64,000 nt of DNA from Adiantum capillus-veneris. Lineage: Eukaryota > Streptophyta > Polypodiopsida > Polypodiales > Pteridaceae. Location: assembly GCA_014529385.2 (NCBI GenBank), contig CM043962.1:149600647-149664646 (forward strand), read 5' to 3'. Under the pieces are notes generated by a model. It worked only from the letters and a program-made list of their open reading frames with translations. It ran no database searches and had not been told where the DNA came from. Made by a program: the position numbers and the translations under genes. Below are positions 30,854 through 42,270 of this stretch, in pieces (the first letter of the stretch is position 1; every line of letters starts with the position of its first letter).

Positions 30854-32302
30854 ATGACGTGGACCTCTCAAGAAGAGGAAGTACTTGAAATTGTCCACCA
30901 AAAGCAAATGGAAGAAGCAACTATGGAACAAAAGGAGGCCATGTTGGAACACTTTGTTCACCTCCTCTTTCCTGCCAAAGGGACAACCGGAGCTCAACAA
31001 ATGTTGGAGACCCAATGCAACATAACTAAAGTAACGCTTTGGGGCCATGAACACCTTCTAAATAATCTTCTCCTCGCCATGATGAGGGCGATTGGTTATT
31101 AGCAGAAAAATCTTGCTCTCATATTCTATGGCATGAGAACTAATAATACAATAGAGATTGGGACCTAGTCCCTTGCAAGTCACTTTCTTCTCGAGTCCAC
31201 AGACTTGTATTTTCTGTGATTGGTAACCTTAGGGCTTTAAAGTCCGTACTATCAAAGCAAAAGATGGAAGAACTTGATGTCTAGAAATTATTAAAGAAGT
31301 GCAAGCCTATATCACTAATTATTTCCCCGAGATGTAAAAAGTTTATGGCATAATAGAAAAAAAAGGTTTTGAAAGAGAGAAAGATAACAAAGAGTTTACC
31401 TTTTTGAAAGTCTATCTTTAAAAAGAATTTATCTAGCCTTGTATATGTGAAAGGTTTTTCAACTCGATTGCTAAGAGAAAGGATGTTTTTTGTCACGGCC
31501 ATAAAAATATGCCACATAGACTCACAAGAAGTCAGGCTGCTCAAGATTTACCAACAGTTAGTGCTTCAGATCATACACCACTGGATTCACAACTGCCACC
31601 AACACCCCAAGTTACCCCTGTGCCACGTCCCAACTAAATGACGCTTGTTGCAGCCCTTGTAGAGGATTTTGGGCATGACAAGGATCTCAAGGCCCTTCCC
31701 AAATCTGTGCAACTGCATCCATTTTTAGGCATGGGTGATGATGTGCCTACCCTACTAGAAGAATGGATAATTCAGATGGAGGACTACTTTGCTCTTACTG
31801 GTTACAATACAGTAGCTCAAGGGATAATGGGAAGAGCCAAGCTAGAAGGACCTACAAAAACATGGTGGAAGCTCAACTGTCAATCTCGCCAAGTAACAGA
31901 GGTGACTCAAAGTTGGGATGATTTAAAGCATCATCTCAAGGAACGCTATCTTCCTCTAGACTACTCCACCACTAAGATGAATGAGTTTCTTTCATGTAAG
32001 CTGGGGAATAGGTCTGTTGAAGTTTACTACGAGGAGTTTGTTTGGCTTTCACGATATGCTCCTCTGATGATAGAGGAACAAAGTCTAATACGCTTCATCC
32101 TTGGACTTGGAGGAGATTTGGCTCTCGAAGTAGAGTCCCTCCAACCTGTCTCGCTCGCAGACGCTTTAATTCGGGCCAAGTCAAAGCATAAGAGCCTTTT
32201 TAAGGGAGGCACCACCACTGGCCTTGTCAAGCAACTAAAGTACCGTTTATACCAAAGCCAGCTGCCCAACCCCAACCGCCACCACACTTTGTTCATGTGA
32301 AC
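30854..32302 (+). pseudogene. gag: Element D gag remnant, cut by element E
   Basis: A short frame at 30,854-31,102 (helical, begins MTWTSQEEE) may be the N-terminus of Gag. After a decayed stretch, 31,638-32,300 encodes a recognisable retrotransposon gag core: FLGMGDDVPTLLEEWI, then TKTWWKLN, then SWDDLKHHLKERYLP and YEEFVWLSRYAP. The frame ends in the first bases of element E at 32,303. No zinc knuckle or protease of element D remains; they are missing between here and 39,640. Capsid function is lost. Confidence 0.82.
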
Positions 32303-34257
32303 TGTAACATTTAATGGTCTAATAACTTGTGCATGTGTAGCGGAAAATAGCATGAACATAGTGAGCATTTCATTAGAATAGATTCCTAATGAGAATAACA
32401 AGAGTGCTTGGGTGGAGAGAGCAACAAAATGTATAACACCTAGTTAGATAGCATGAACAATACTTCAAAAGAGAGAGAAATTAAGCTGTTGACAACAGTT
32501 GAGGACCGGATTTACATGGAGCCGGTCCCCCCTCCAAAAGGCTTTGTATTATGGTTTCTCTCATGAAGAGAGGCACTTTACAATACAATTCTTTGTGTTC
32601 CTTCAATACTAGCTAGTGCAATGAAGATGGAAGCTTCAAGCACTAAGCAAAACACTTATAAAACACAACATCAATTCCCTCATGGTCTCAGACCCAAGAC
32701 CTCACACACCTTCGAAGATGGTGAGAGCTAGTGGGGTATGAGAGTAGATTGAGAGGAAGAAGGAGTAGTCTTACAACAAAGATGTACATCTCCTCACATA
32801 ATCACTCATATTAACATAGCTTAGCTTAGTAATTAGCAGGGTAGAGGAGATGAGCATGCATTGATTGGCTCTTGGTTGGATTTGCATCACAAAGCCAAGA
32901 GTTGTCGGTGTAGGCCTCCCTTCTCACAAGCTTGGAGTAGGTGATAAGCTTTCCATTAAAGCTTGAGAAGAGAGAGAGAGTCTTCTTACTCTACACATGA
33001 GCTTGTGTGAGTGTGTGCGGATAATTTCCTTGAAAAATCAGTCCCCCCTCTCTCTCTTGATCGACCCCTCTTGCTATTTTCTCATGCTACAACCCTATTG
33101 GACCTCCCCAGGCTTAGCCAATGGAATTTCAAGAGCATAAGTGATAGCCTTCTAACATGTGTCCCCCTTTCCCCTTTTCTGAGAGCTTTAGATAATGAAT
33201 TAATTCAACTAAACTCTCATTGGACCCCTTTGCCTCCTGACCAATAGGAATCAGGCAAACCATTGGGCTGTTGAATGCTCATTGGACCCCTTGGGAGACT
33301 GTCGAATAGTCTTCTAGAGAGCTTAATTCCTATTGGTTCTTTTATTAAGTGTTTTTAAATTAATTGAACTAGATTTACTCTAGCTTAATTCTCATTGGTC
33401 CACCTCCATGGCCATCCAATAGGATTTGAGTACACCTTGTGGGCATCTGGGCTAGGGAGCTGACATGTGTCCCTCTTTCCCCTTGTGTACAAAGGAAGCT
33501 TGTGAGTGTGTGTGTGTGTGTGTGTGTGTTTCTCTCTCATCTCCTACTTCTAGGGCTCGCCCCCTCCTATGTAGGGATGCATGAAGACTTTTTGGGATTC
33601 ACACAAAGCATCCAAATTTCCTAAGCTTTTGACCATTGGATACAACCTTTGAATTTTGGAACCTTAGCATTTTGGAAGTCTTAATGGGTTGAACCTTAGG
33701 GTCTTTTAAGCCCATTGTTGCACATTGCTCTTTTGCAGATGGCCCCCCTTGGATCCCTATTTTCCCTCCTTTGGATCCCTATTGTGGCCGGTCTGTTAGC
33801 TTAACCAATATTCTAGCTTTTTCTCCCCTGGTACTTCCCCATATTAAATAATCAATTTAACATGAGAAAATCATTTAGGAGAATTAGATATTAGTTATTA
33901 TGACATTACCCGGCTCTCTCTTGAAATCATAGTCGTCCTCGACTATGGGGTAGAGAAGATAAAGCATATTCATTAGTCCTTTTTCTAGAAGGTAGATGAT
34001 CCCTATGTTACCCTACGACATCGTTCCAGAATGGATGACTAGTCCATTTGGCGCTTGAGAGCCTAAGTTGTCGCAAGCATGTCTGCACATTAGTCCTATC
34101 AATCTTCCATAGTAGAGTGACAAGCTCTAGTTGGTGTTTGGGAGACGTCGTCTCTGGAAACTTGATCTAAGCATGCATACTACTTCATTTTTGTGCACAA
34201 TAAAGGAAAAGAGAGTATTATAAGACAAAAACTTTGTTCATTTTAAACATTTGTACA
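32303..34257 (-). mobile_element. 3' LTR of element E (about 1.95 kb)
   Basis: The plus-strand edge begins TGTAACATTTAATGG, matching the edge of the partner LTR at 38,612. The first ~970 bp align with 38,612-39,639. The far edge is estimated from the end of the chromodomain frame and a TGTA start near 34,257, so it may be off by some tens of bases. It contains a (GT)n run at 33,505-33,529. E' and E'' elsewhere in the window are the same family in the other orientation. Confidence 0.8.
33505..33529. repeat. (GT)n microsatellite in E LTR
   Basis: About 12 GT units followed by a short CT run. Confidence 0.9.
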
Positions 34258-35083
34258 TTTGCTTACTCTAGGGAAGCATTGTAAGCATTAACAAGGTTTA
34301 GGTTATCCTTTAGTTGTATGCCTTGCATCCATCTAGCATCTTCAAAAGGATAATTCTTAAACTTAATAAGATATCGTTGGATAGTCTTACCGCCTCTTAG
34401 TACCTTGTCTTCATGTTGGAGAATGGACTCGGGCTACAACACCTCTTCTTGGTCCTCGATCTCTGGTGGGTCTTCAATAGTTGGTTCTTGAGGTGGCTCT
34501 CCTTTGTAAGGCTTTAGTAGGCTCACATGGAAAGCATTATGTATGAGCCAATGACTGGGCAACTTGAGTTGATAGGCCATTTCATTGATTGGCCTAAGAA
34601 TCTGGAAGGGACCATAGTACCTTTTTGCTAATTTAGCATAGTACTTTTGGTGTCCCGTAGGATTCTTGCCCGTCATGTGCCTTAATCGAACCTTGGGAAA
34701 TTTTAAAGGCTTGGGCTCTTCTATGCTTGTCAGCAGCAGTCTTTTGCCTTTGCTGTGAGATAGAGATAGCATCCTTAATCTTTTGAAAAGATTCTTGTAG
34801 GTCTCGGCTATACTCATCTGCAGCGAAGATCTTCCCATGTACCTTAAGTAGCAGGGGACTTTTTTATCTTCCCTCAATTACCTCGAAAGGTGCTTTTCCC
34901 GTGGAAGTATGTACAGTGTTATTGTAGGCATACTCCACTAAGGGTAAGTACTCCTCCCATTAAGATCTTTGATCTACTTTCGTTACATAGGCTTTTAGTA
35001 GATCAAGAATCGTTAGCTTAGCTATTTCACTTTGGCCATCCGTTTATGGGTGATAGGCCGAAGAGAAGTTTAGCCTTGTCCCT
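34258..35083 (-). pseudogene. pol: Element E pol, 3' part: integrase end, GPY/F and chromodomain
   Basis: The minus strand encodes the last part of a chromovirus integrase: GTRLNFSSAYHP at the edge, then a decayed core helix (EYLPLVEYAYNNTVH), then an open piece at 34,434-34,877 with the GPY/F segment ([32 protein letters not shown]). After one in-frame stop a chromodomain follows (RYLIKFKNYPFEDARW, about 34,330-34,380). The chromodomain would direct integration to heterochromatin. Several stops make the gene dead. Confidence 0.85.
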
Positions 35084-35640
35084 TTGTTTTGTGCCTGTCA
35101 GCTGGATGTATTTTAAATTGCCAAAAACCACTTTTAAGATCAAATTTAGAAAATACTTTACAGCTCTTGATTCTTCGAAGCAGATCATCTTTGAGAGGTA
35201 GAGGAAACCTACGTGGCTCAAGCCAATCGTTAATCGGCTTGTAATTGATTACAAGTCGCTTCTTTCCTCTTTTCTGTTCAGAGTGATTGTTGACATAAAA
35301 TGCCTGGCAAGCAAAAGCATTGTTACTAGGAGAAATTAATCCATTCTTTAGCAACTGTCCAATCTCTTCATTGCAGAGTTTGGTGTCTTCTAAAGACATG
35401 CCTGGATGGGTAGCTTTCAGTCCCAGGGAGAGACACCCAGTACTCTTCTCTATCCCAAAATTCCAATGGGTTGTCACTAGTGTGTAGTGTAAGCAATTCT
35501 CTGATTACTTCCAGTTCAGTAGCATACTTACTTCGTTATGATAGAAACCATTGCTGAAATCTTTCTTCTTTCTCAGGATTAGGGAGAGTTGGAATCATCC
35601 CCCCTAAAAGAAGAGCATCGCGAGGTTTAGTGCTTACCTG
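35084..35640 (-). pseudogene. Endogenous pararetrovirus (Caulimoviridae-type) RT fragment inside element E pol
   Basis: The minus-strand frame 35,070-35,477 encodes the N-terminal half of a pararetroviral reverse transcriptase, recognised by SEQKRGKKRLVINYKPIND and KVFSKFDLKSGFWQ. Further upstream residues of the same type (LPNPEKEERFQQW) extend to about 35,640, with a stop and frame change between. It is in the same orientation as the element E pol. On one side it joins E reverse transcriptase after ...RDIPHQ, and on the other E integrase at GTRLNFSS; the rest of E RT, RNase H and the integrase start are missing. It lacks the YxDD catalytic region, so it cannot be active. Family assignment rests on motif recognition only. 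Confidence 0.75.
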
Positions 35641-36238
35641 ATGAGGAATATCCCGAACAGAAAATTGTATACAGAGATAGCCACTTTTCATGTCAATCCT
35701 ATTGAAGTAGGGCGATCCTTGTAGCTTATCAAATAGGTCTTCTACCCGTGGAACGAAAAACCTATTCTTGATAGGATCCTGTTAAGTACTCTATAGTCGA
35801 CACACATTCGATATGTGCCGTCTTTCTTTTGCACTAGTAGCACAGGTGAGCAAAATGGAGATGCGCTAGGCCTAGCCATGTCCTTCTCAACCAACTCATG
35901 CACTTGCCGCATAATCTCCTCTTGTTGAGCTTGAGAAACTCTATAAGGAGGTTTATTAGGCAATGAAATTCCTAGAATAAGTTCAATTGCATGGTCATCA
36001 TTGCCTTGTTTAGGAGGTAGTTCACAAGGGATGTCATCAATAAAGACATCTTGAAACCCCTTGAGAAAATTGGATAACTCTAATTCCTTATGAGTGTGTT
36101 TATTTTATTTTGCTAAAACATTAGGTTCATTTTGAGAATCTTTAACAAAAATCATGTACACGGAAATAGAGCTCTTTATTGACTTATTGAAAGCTTGTGT
36201 ATGTACAATGGGTATGGTGCTACCCATTTGCTTGGCAT
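35641..36238 (-). pseudogene. pol: Element E reverse transcriptase, N-terminal part
   Basis: The piece 35,742-35,963 encodes the start of a chromovirus RT (PPYRVSQAQQEEIMRQVHEL, then SPVLLVQKKDGTYRMCVDYR). After a frame change it continues as VEDLFDKLQGSPYFNRIDMKSGY and ends at DIPHQ near 35,640. The first catalytic Asp is kept; the YxDD box is lost with the replaced segment. The region 35,964-36,238 is the degraded linker from the protease. Confidence 0.82.
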
Positions 36239-37597
36239 CTATGTACATATCTTTTTCCCTGAACCTAAAGTAGATTTTTCTTTCAGGGAATTTAACATTG
36301 GCAGCCATGCGATCAAACCATGGTGCCCTAGGATTACATCCTCGTGCTTGAGAGGAGAGATAAATAACTCCTCTTTGTCTACATAGCTTTGGACATGGAG
36401 CCTCAATTTCCCGATTAAGGGAGTGACTGAAGTTTCTTGCCCCTTGAAAGCACCGTCTGCGAGTAGGACATCTCCCATCTCGTAAGCTTGTATGCCTAGC
36501 TTGGTGGCCAACTCTGTGGATATGAAATTGTGAGTAGAATAAGGGTCAAAGAGAATAAAAGCATCATGTTCTCTTACCTTTCCCCAAGCATGGCATAGAG
36601 GAGATCCTTTGTGGTGAGTTTCCTCCTCTTGGATTTTGACCAAGGTAGCTCTAGGAGGCTCATGGCGAGTGTTCTTTTGGGGACAAGCATAGTACACATG
36701 CCCTTTCTCGCCACACTTGAAACAATGGTTATCGTTGCGATAACACTCAAGCTCTTCAGGAGAGAGTTTATTTTTGCCTTTGTAAACTCCCTTCTCTTTA
36801 GCTTTGTTGGAGTTGCCCTTAGGAGACTTTTGGACATTGTCCTTCCCCTTAGGCTCATTGGAACCCTTGTTTTCTGTGGGCTTTGAATTTCTTTTAGCCC
36901 CCGTTTGGAAATTGATTCGAGAAGCCATCATAGTATGGTGTATAACCGCCAATATGGTGCGTGGCCTTTGGGAGTTGACATACTCCGCCATTTTTTCAGT
37001 TAAGCCCGCACAAAATTGTTGCTTTTGCTCTCCAAAATCCAACTTTTTGAAGACAGTGGCTTTGAGTTGTAGGTCCCAAAACTTGTCTACATATTTGTGA
37101 ATGGATTCATAGGGAGAGAGCTTCAAGCTTCTCCATTTGGTGAGTACTTTGTCGTTGGCATCGGTGGCCAAAAACTGCTTCATAATGGAAGCTCTTAAAG
37201 CTTTCCATGTTCGTGGAGCTTCACCATTGGCCCGTTGGCTAGACCACCATTGTCTGGCGGACTTTTGAAAGTGCATAGCTACATGGCATAGCTTAGAGGA
37301 CTCAGTGAAGCCCTCATCTCTAAACGCCCCATTGAATTGTTGGATAAAGGCCAAGACTTTGTCCGTGGCACCAAAGGTGCCGTCATAGGTAAGGAAAGAG
37401 ATGCTCTTCCCTCTCTCTTTGAACTTCTTGAGCTTGGACGACCTCTTCCACGCGGCATAGGATTTCCTATGGCCTCTTCTTTTTGATGGTTCAAAGGTTG
37501 CACCATCACTTTCTTCAGAAGATGAAGAATTTGAGGAAGATGGAGAAGAGGGTGACCTCTTCTCCATCTTCCTCAAAGAGGGTGACCTCTTTCTCAC
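36239..37597 (-). pseudogene. gag: Element E gag with zinc knuckle and inactivated protease
   Basis: A 452-codon open frame with a serine-rich, basic start, then a gag core (ARQWWSSQRANG, then WKALRASIMKQF), one CCHC knuckle (CFKCGEKGHVYYAC) and a retropepsin. The protease active site reads FDPYSTHNF, where D-S/T-G (or D-P-G) is needed, so the glycine is replaced by tyrosine and the enzyme is expected to be dead. The frame itself is intact, unlike the rest of element E. Confidence 0.83.
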
Positions 37598-37685
37598 CTT
37601 TTTCTTGCCTTGATCTTCTTTGTTTCACCATCACTTTCATAAGAGGAAGAGGATGAAGAAGATGGAGAAGAGGGTGTCTACTTTC

Positions 37686-38192
37686 TCACCTTTTTCTTCT
37701 CTTGCTTTTTGTCATCCCTCTTGGAAGTATGGTGTGGAGAAGTGTGTGATGGTCTTCTCCATTTTGGTGGTGATGGAGAGTGTTTAGCCCACCGTCTTCA
37801 TGGAGCCATCTCCACCAAGGTGGCAGGAGACTCACGAGTCTTTCTCGTTCCTTCGGTGGGGGCTCTTGAATTCTCCTTTGAGAAGGAGATGCGTCATCAA
37901 GAAGCAAATTTTTGAGCCCTTCGTATGGATCCTCTTCTTCTTCCCGAATCGGAGAGAGGCCTCTTTTGGAAGTCTCACAAGGAGGCTTTCTAGGTGCTCT
38001 CTTATCATGGTGGGAATTTTGAAGAATCCCGTGAGCACGAAGCTGCCATTGAACTTCACTTTGGAGGGATGGATTGCCCATGGCTTGTTGAAGCCTAGAA
38101 ACAAGATAGTTAACAAGCATTGGGGCATCATTAGTAGCCTGCTCATTAGAAAAATCAAAGTTATCAACGTTAATTTCACTCTCTTTAGCCAT
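37686..38192 (-). pseudogene. gag: Element E gag, N-terminal piece
   Basis: A 168-codon frame starting MAKESEINVDNFDF about 400 bp from the primer site. It has a helical region (PMLVNYLVSRLQQAMG) and an acidic stretch, then runs out of frame before the main gag frame at 37,597. It is probably the original N-terminus of Gag, separated by a frameshift and a serine/glutamate-rich low-complexity block at 37,600-37,680. Confidence 0.6.
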
Positions 38193-38592
38193 TCTAACAA
38201 CTTTTAGGTGTAAACTTTTTAGGCGTACTTTGGCACTTCAAGCCCTAGTTGCTACTCTTCTTTACCCCTTTAGAAAAATCACTCAAGCTAATGTACCCGT
38301 GGCTCGAATACCATTAATTGCAAGGAATAGAAGAGAGGGTCGTTTAACACCAAAACAGCACCGGCGCTCCTGCCAAGCTTCTAATAGCTCAATAGTGGTT
38401 AAGCTGTAGGCAAGCCTCATAGGACTCCACTATTAAGACAATAGCTCTCGACGGTGATGCCCCATTAACTGCACAAAGGCAGGCGCACTACAAGGCTGAA
38501 AAATCCCTATTCTACTTACTCACATGCAATTAATAATACTAACCATTTATAGCTAGCTTGAGGACCTCCATTCTTGAGGAAGAATAGAGAAA

Positions 38593-38610
38593 CCTTGTGC
38601 TCTGATACCA
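38593..38610 (-). other. Primer-binding site of element E (initiator tRNA-Met)
   Basis: The minus strand reads TGGTATCAGAGCACAAGG one base inside the LTR end ...TTACAT. The first 12 bases match the initiator tRNA-Met complement exactly. It fixes element E on the minus strand. Confidence 0.92.
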
Positions 38611-38611
38611 A

Positions 38612-39356
38612 TGTAACATTTAATGGTCTAGTAACTTGTGTGTAGCGGAAAATATCATGAACATAGTGAGCATTTCATTAGAATAGATTCCTAATGAGAA
38701 TAACAAGAGTGCTTGGGTGGAGAGAGCAACAAAAATTATAACACCTAGTTAGATAGCAGAAACAATACTTCAAGAGAGAGAGAAATTAAGCTATTGACAG
38801 CAGTTGAGGACAGGATTTACATGGAGCCGGTCCCCCCTCCAAAAGGCTTTGTATTATGGTTTCTCCCATGAAGAGAGACAGTTTACAATACAATTCTTTG
38901 TGTTCCTTCAATACTAGCTAGTGCAATGAAGATGGAAGCTTCAAGCACTAAGAAAAACACTTATAAAACACAACATCAATTCCCTCACGGTCTCAGACCC
39001 AAGACCTCACACACCTTCGAAGATGGTGAGAGCTAGTGGGGTAAGGAGTAGATTGAGAGGAAGAAGGAGTAGTCTTACGAGAAAGATGTATATCTCCTCA
39101 CATAATCACTCATTTTATCATAGCATAGCTTAATAATTAGCATGGTAGAGGAGATGATCATGCATTGAAGCTTGGCTCTTGGTTGGATTTGCATCACAAA
39201 GCCAAGAGTTGTCGGTGCAGGCCTCCCTTCTCACAAGCTTGGAGTAGGTGATAAGCTTTCCATTAATGCTTGACAAGAGAGAGAGAGAGAGAGAGTCTTC
39301 TTACTCTGCGCATGAGCTTGTGTGAGTGTGTGTGGATAATTGCCTTGAAAAAATAG

Positions 39357-39445
<89 letters not shown>

Positions 39446-39639
39446 CCCTCTTGCTATTTGCTCATGCGACAACCCAATTGGACCTCCCCAAGATTAGACA
39501 ATGGAATTTCAAGAGCATAAGTGATAGCCTTCTGACATGTGTCCCCCTTTCCCCTTTTGTGAAAGCTTTAGGTAATTAATTAATTCAATTAAACTCTCAT
39601 TGTACCACTTTGCCTCCTGGCCAATAGGAATCAGGCAAG
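38612..39639 (-). mobile_element. 5' LTR of element E, truncated
   Basis: It matches the first part of 32,303-34,257 closely from TGTAACATTTAATGG to CCAATAGGAATCAGGCAA, and then stops; the next bases are RT codons of element D. About 900 bp of LTR and the gag-end, protease and RT start of D are missing, consistent with one deletion spanning the D/E junction. Confidence 0.85.
39357..39443. repeat. (CT)n microsatellite in E 5' LTR
   Basis: About 43 units. The 3' LTR of the same element has only a short CT run here (33,048-33,057), so the expansion happened after insertion. Confidence 0.95.
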
Positions 39640-41835
39640 GCCATGTCTTGGAGATTCTCAAAAAAGAGCAACTCTACGCCAAGCGGAGCAAATGCTCTTT
39701 CTTTGTAGAGAAGGTTGCCTATTTGGGATACATAGTTTCAAAGGATGGTCTTTCTCCCAACCCAGTCAAGGTGGAAGCTGTAGTTCAGTGGCCCATTCCC
39801 ATGACTGTTTCAAAAGTACGGGGATTTCTTGGCCTCACAGGATGGTGTAGAGTATTTATCAAAAACCATGCACTCATCACATGTCCTCTAACTGAACTCA
39901 CTAAGAAAGAGGAGCCCTTTATCTGGTCCGACCAGAGAGATAGAGCCTTCAACAAATTAAAGGAGATCTTGGCCAGTGAACCTGTTCTCAAACTTCCAGA
40001 TTTTTGAAAAACCTTTGAGGTGATAGTGGATGCTTGCATACAAGCTGTAGGTGGAATCCTATAGCAAGAAGGTCATACCATAGCCTATGAATCATGACAG
40101 CTTGGGATTCATGAGAAGAATTATCCCACCCATGACCTTGAACTACTAGCTGTGGTTCATGCCCTCAAAAAGTGAAGACACTATCTTTTAGGACAAATGT
40201 TTGAGCTTGTTACTGACCACAAAAGCCTCAAGTGGATTTTCACCCAGCCAGATCTCAATATGCGACAAAGGCGATGGGTTCAATTCCTACAAGAGTTCAC
40301 TTTTGAGATCAAATTTAGACCGGGCAAGGAAAATCAAGCTATAGATGCTCTGAGACAACGAGTAGTGGCCCTTGCCATTACACTAGTCCATTCAACTCTA
40401 CCCGAGGAAGTTCAAAACACCCTCCAAACTGATGAGCAATTTGGTCTGTTGATCCAAGAAATCCAAGCTCAAGTTCAATTAAATTATCTGGAAGACTACT
40501 CTATTCAAGATGGGCTCTTATTCTTTAGGAATTGATTGTGCATACCTACATGCTTAAGGATGCAAATACTAAAGGAAGCTCATGAAACTCCCCTTGCAGC
40601 TCACCCAGGTTATCACAAAATGTTTGCTTCTCTTAAACAAAATTTCTACTCGCCTAAGATGAAAAAGGATACCTTAGAGTATGTTAAGAAGTGTTTGGTA
40701 TGCCAAAAGGTAAAGTCTAAAAGAGTTAAGATTCCTGTGAAGCTACAACCATTGGATATACCTGCAATGAAGTGGGAGTGCATCAGTATGGATTTTGTAA
40801 CAGGGTTACCCAAGACTGCTGGAAATTTTGATTCAATTTTTGTGGTGGTGGATAAACTCACCAAAGTAGCACACCTTGTCCTAGTCAAAACCACTACCTC
40901 TGCAGTAGATATTGCTCAAAATTTTGTAAAAGAAATTATCCGATTACATGGAATACCTGCTAGGATAATCAGTGATCGTGATGCCAAGTTTACCTCTAAG
41001 TCCTTAGGCACTCAATTAAACCTGAGTTCAGCCTATCATCCAAAGAAAGATGGACAAACCGAAAGAGTTAATCAATTCATAGAAGATATGTTGAGATCAT
41101 ATTGCAGTCAGCAACCTCATCTTTGGATCAAGTATTTACCCTTAGTGGAATTTGCTTATAATTCTTCCTACCATAGAAGCCTAGGAATGTCCCCATTCAA
41201 AGCTCTTTATAGACAAGACTGTATCATTCTTCTCAGAATGGCCAACCCAAGTCTCCCAGTGCCTGCAACAAAGAATACACTTGAAGAAATGGATTGCCAA
41301 ATCAAAATAATAAGATAGAACCTTAAGAGAAGCAAGTGACAGGCAAAAGAGTTATGTTGATTTACATAGATCTCCCCGTATTTTTAAGGCAAGAGTTAGA
41401 GTTTTCCTTAGGGTCAAACCAAAAAGAAGTTCACTCAAACTCGGAAAACACAGAAAGTTAGTATATAGATATTGTGGACCCTTTGAGATTCTGAGAAGGA
41501 TAGGGGACCAATCTTACGCACTCGCTTTTCCCCCTCACTTGCATGTGCACAATGTTTTTCATGTTAGCTTGCTAAAAAGATATGTTGTGGATCCCCTTCA
41601 CATCCTAAATGATGAAGATACTATTCTTAACACACAGGAAGAATTCCAAATGGAGCCAGAGAAAATTTTAGACATGAAGGAGCGGAAGCTACAACATTGA
41701 ACAATTCGGGAGGTTTTGGTCCAGTGGAAGGGCTATCCCATTGAAGATGCCTCTTGGGAAGATTAGGAACGCCTTACTTCTCAGTTTCCTCATCTTTTTT
41801 TATCAGGATTCTCCTCGTTTTTGTACTCAAACTAA
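39640..41835 (+). pseudogene. pol: Element D pol remnant: RT end, RNase H, integrase, chromodomain
   Basis: The reading frame starts inside RT (HVLEILKKEQLYAKRSKC), after the catalytic box has been lost. RNase H follows (VIVDACIQAVGGIL, then LVTDHKSLKWIF), then the integrase zinc finger (HPGYHKMF...CLVCQK) and core (MDFVTGLPK, ISDRDAKF, GQTERVNQ). In-frame stops occur near 40,005, 40,062, 40,096, 40,173, 40,533 and 41,316. The core has only 28 residues between the second Asp and the Glu instead of 35. The GPY/F domain (CGPFEILRRIGDQSYAL) and chromodomain (REVLVQWKGYPIEDASWED, about 41,704-41,763) are in other frames. The element is dead and belongs to the chromoviruses. Confidence 0.9.
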
Positions 41836-42270
41836 ACCGTGTTAGCCAGTGTAACTACAAATCCAAGTTCTATCTTACTAAACTTTTGTAACCTGACCTT
41901 TTGCTAAATAATAACAAGATTATCGCTTTCCTTTACATTTTGTGACTCGGATCTATGTATGGAATTACAAAATCAATGAATAGATTTAACTAAGTTTGAA
42001 ATTATCTCAAGGACTTCTATCAAATACCAAATATAAGGACTCGAAACCAATTTCATTATGTCCATCAAGAAAAATCAGAGAAAGAAGGATTTAAGACAGA
42101 CACCAAGATCTTACAACATGATGAACATGTTAAGGGATACAACAAAGATACATTTTCTAGAGGTCAATAAGCCCATTCATTACATGATCACAAAAGCAAC
42201 TATCACAAGCATGGCACATATCAGGCCTCTCATTAATAGGAAAGATTCGCTTTCTTTTTGTTGGGGAGTT
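41836..42270 (+). other. 3' untranslated region of element D
   Basis: AT-rich noncoding DNA between the chromodomain and the 3' LTR. The last bases, TTGTTGGGGAGTT, hold only a weak purine tract that may be the plus-strand primer site. I see nothing else in it. Confidence 0.55.
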
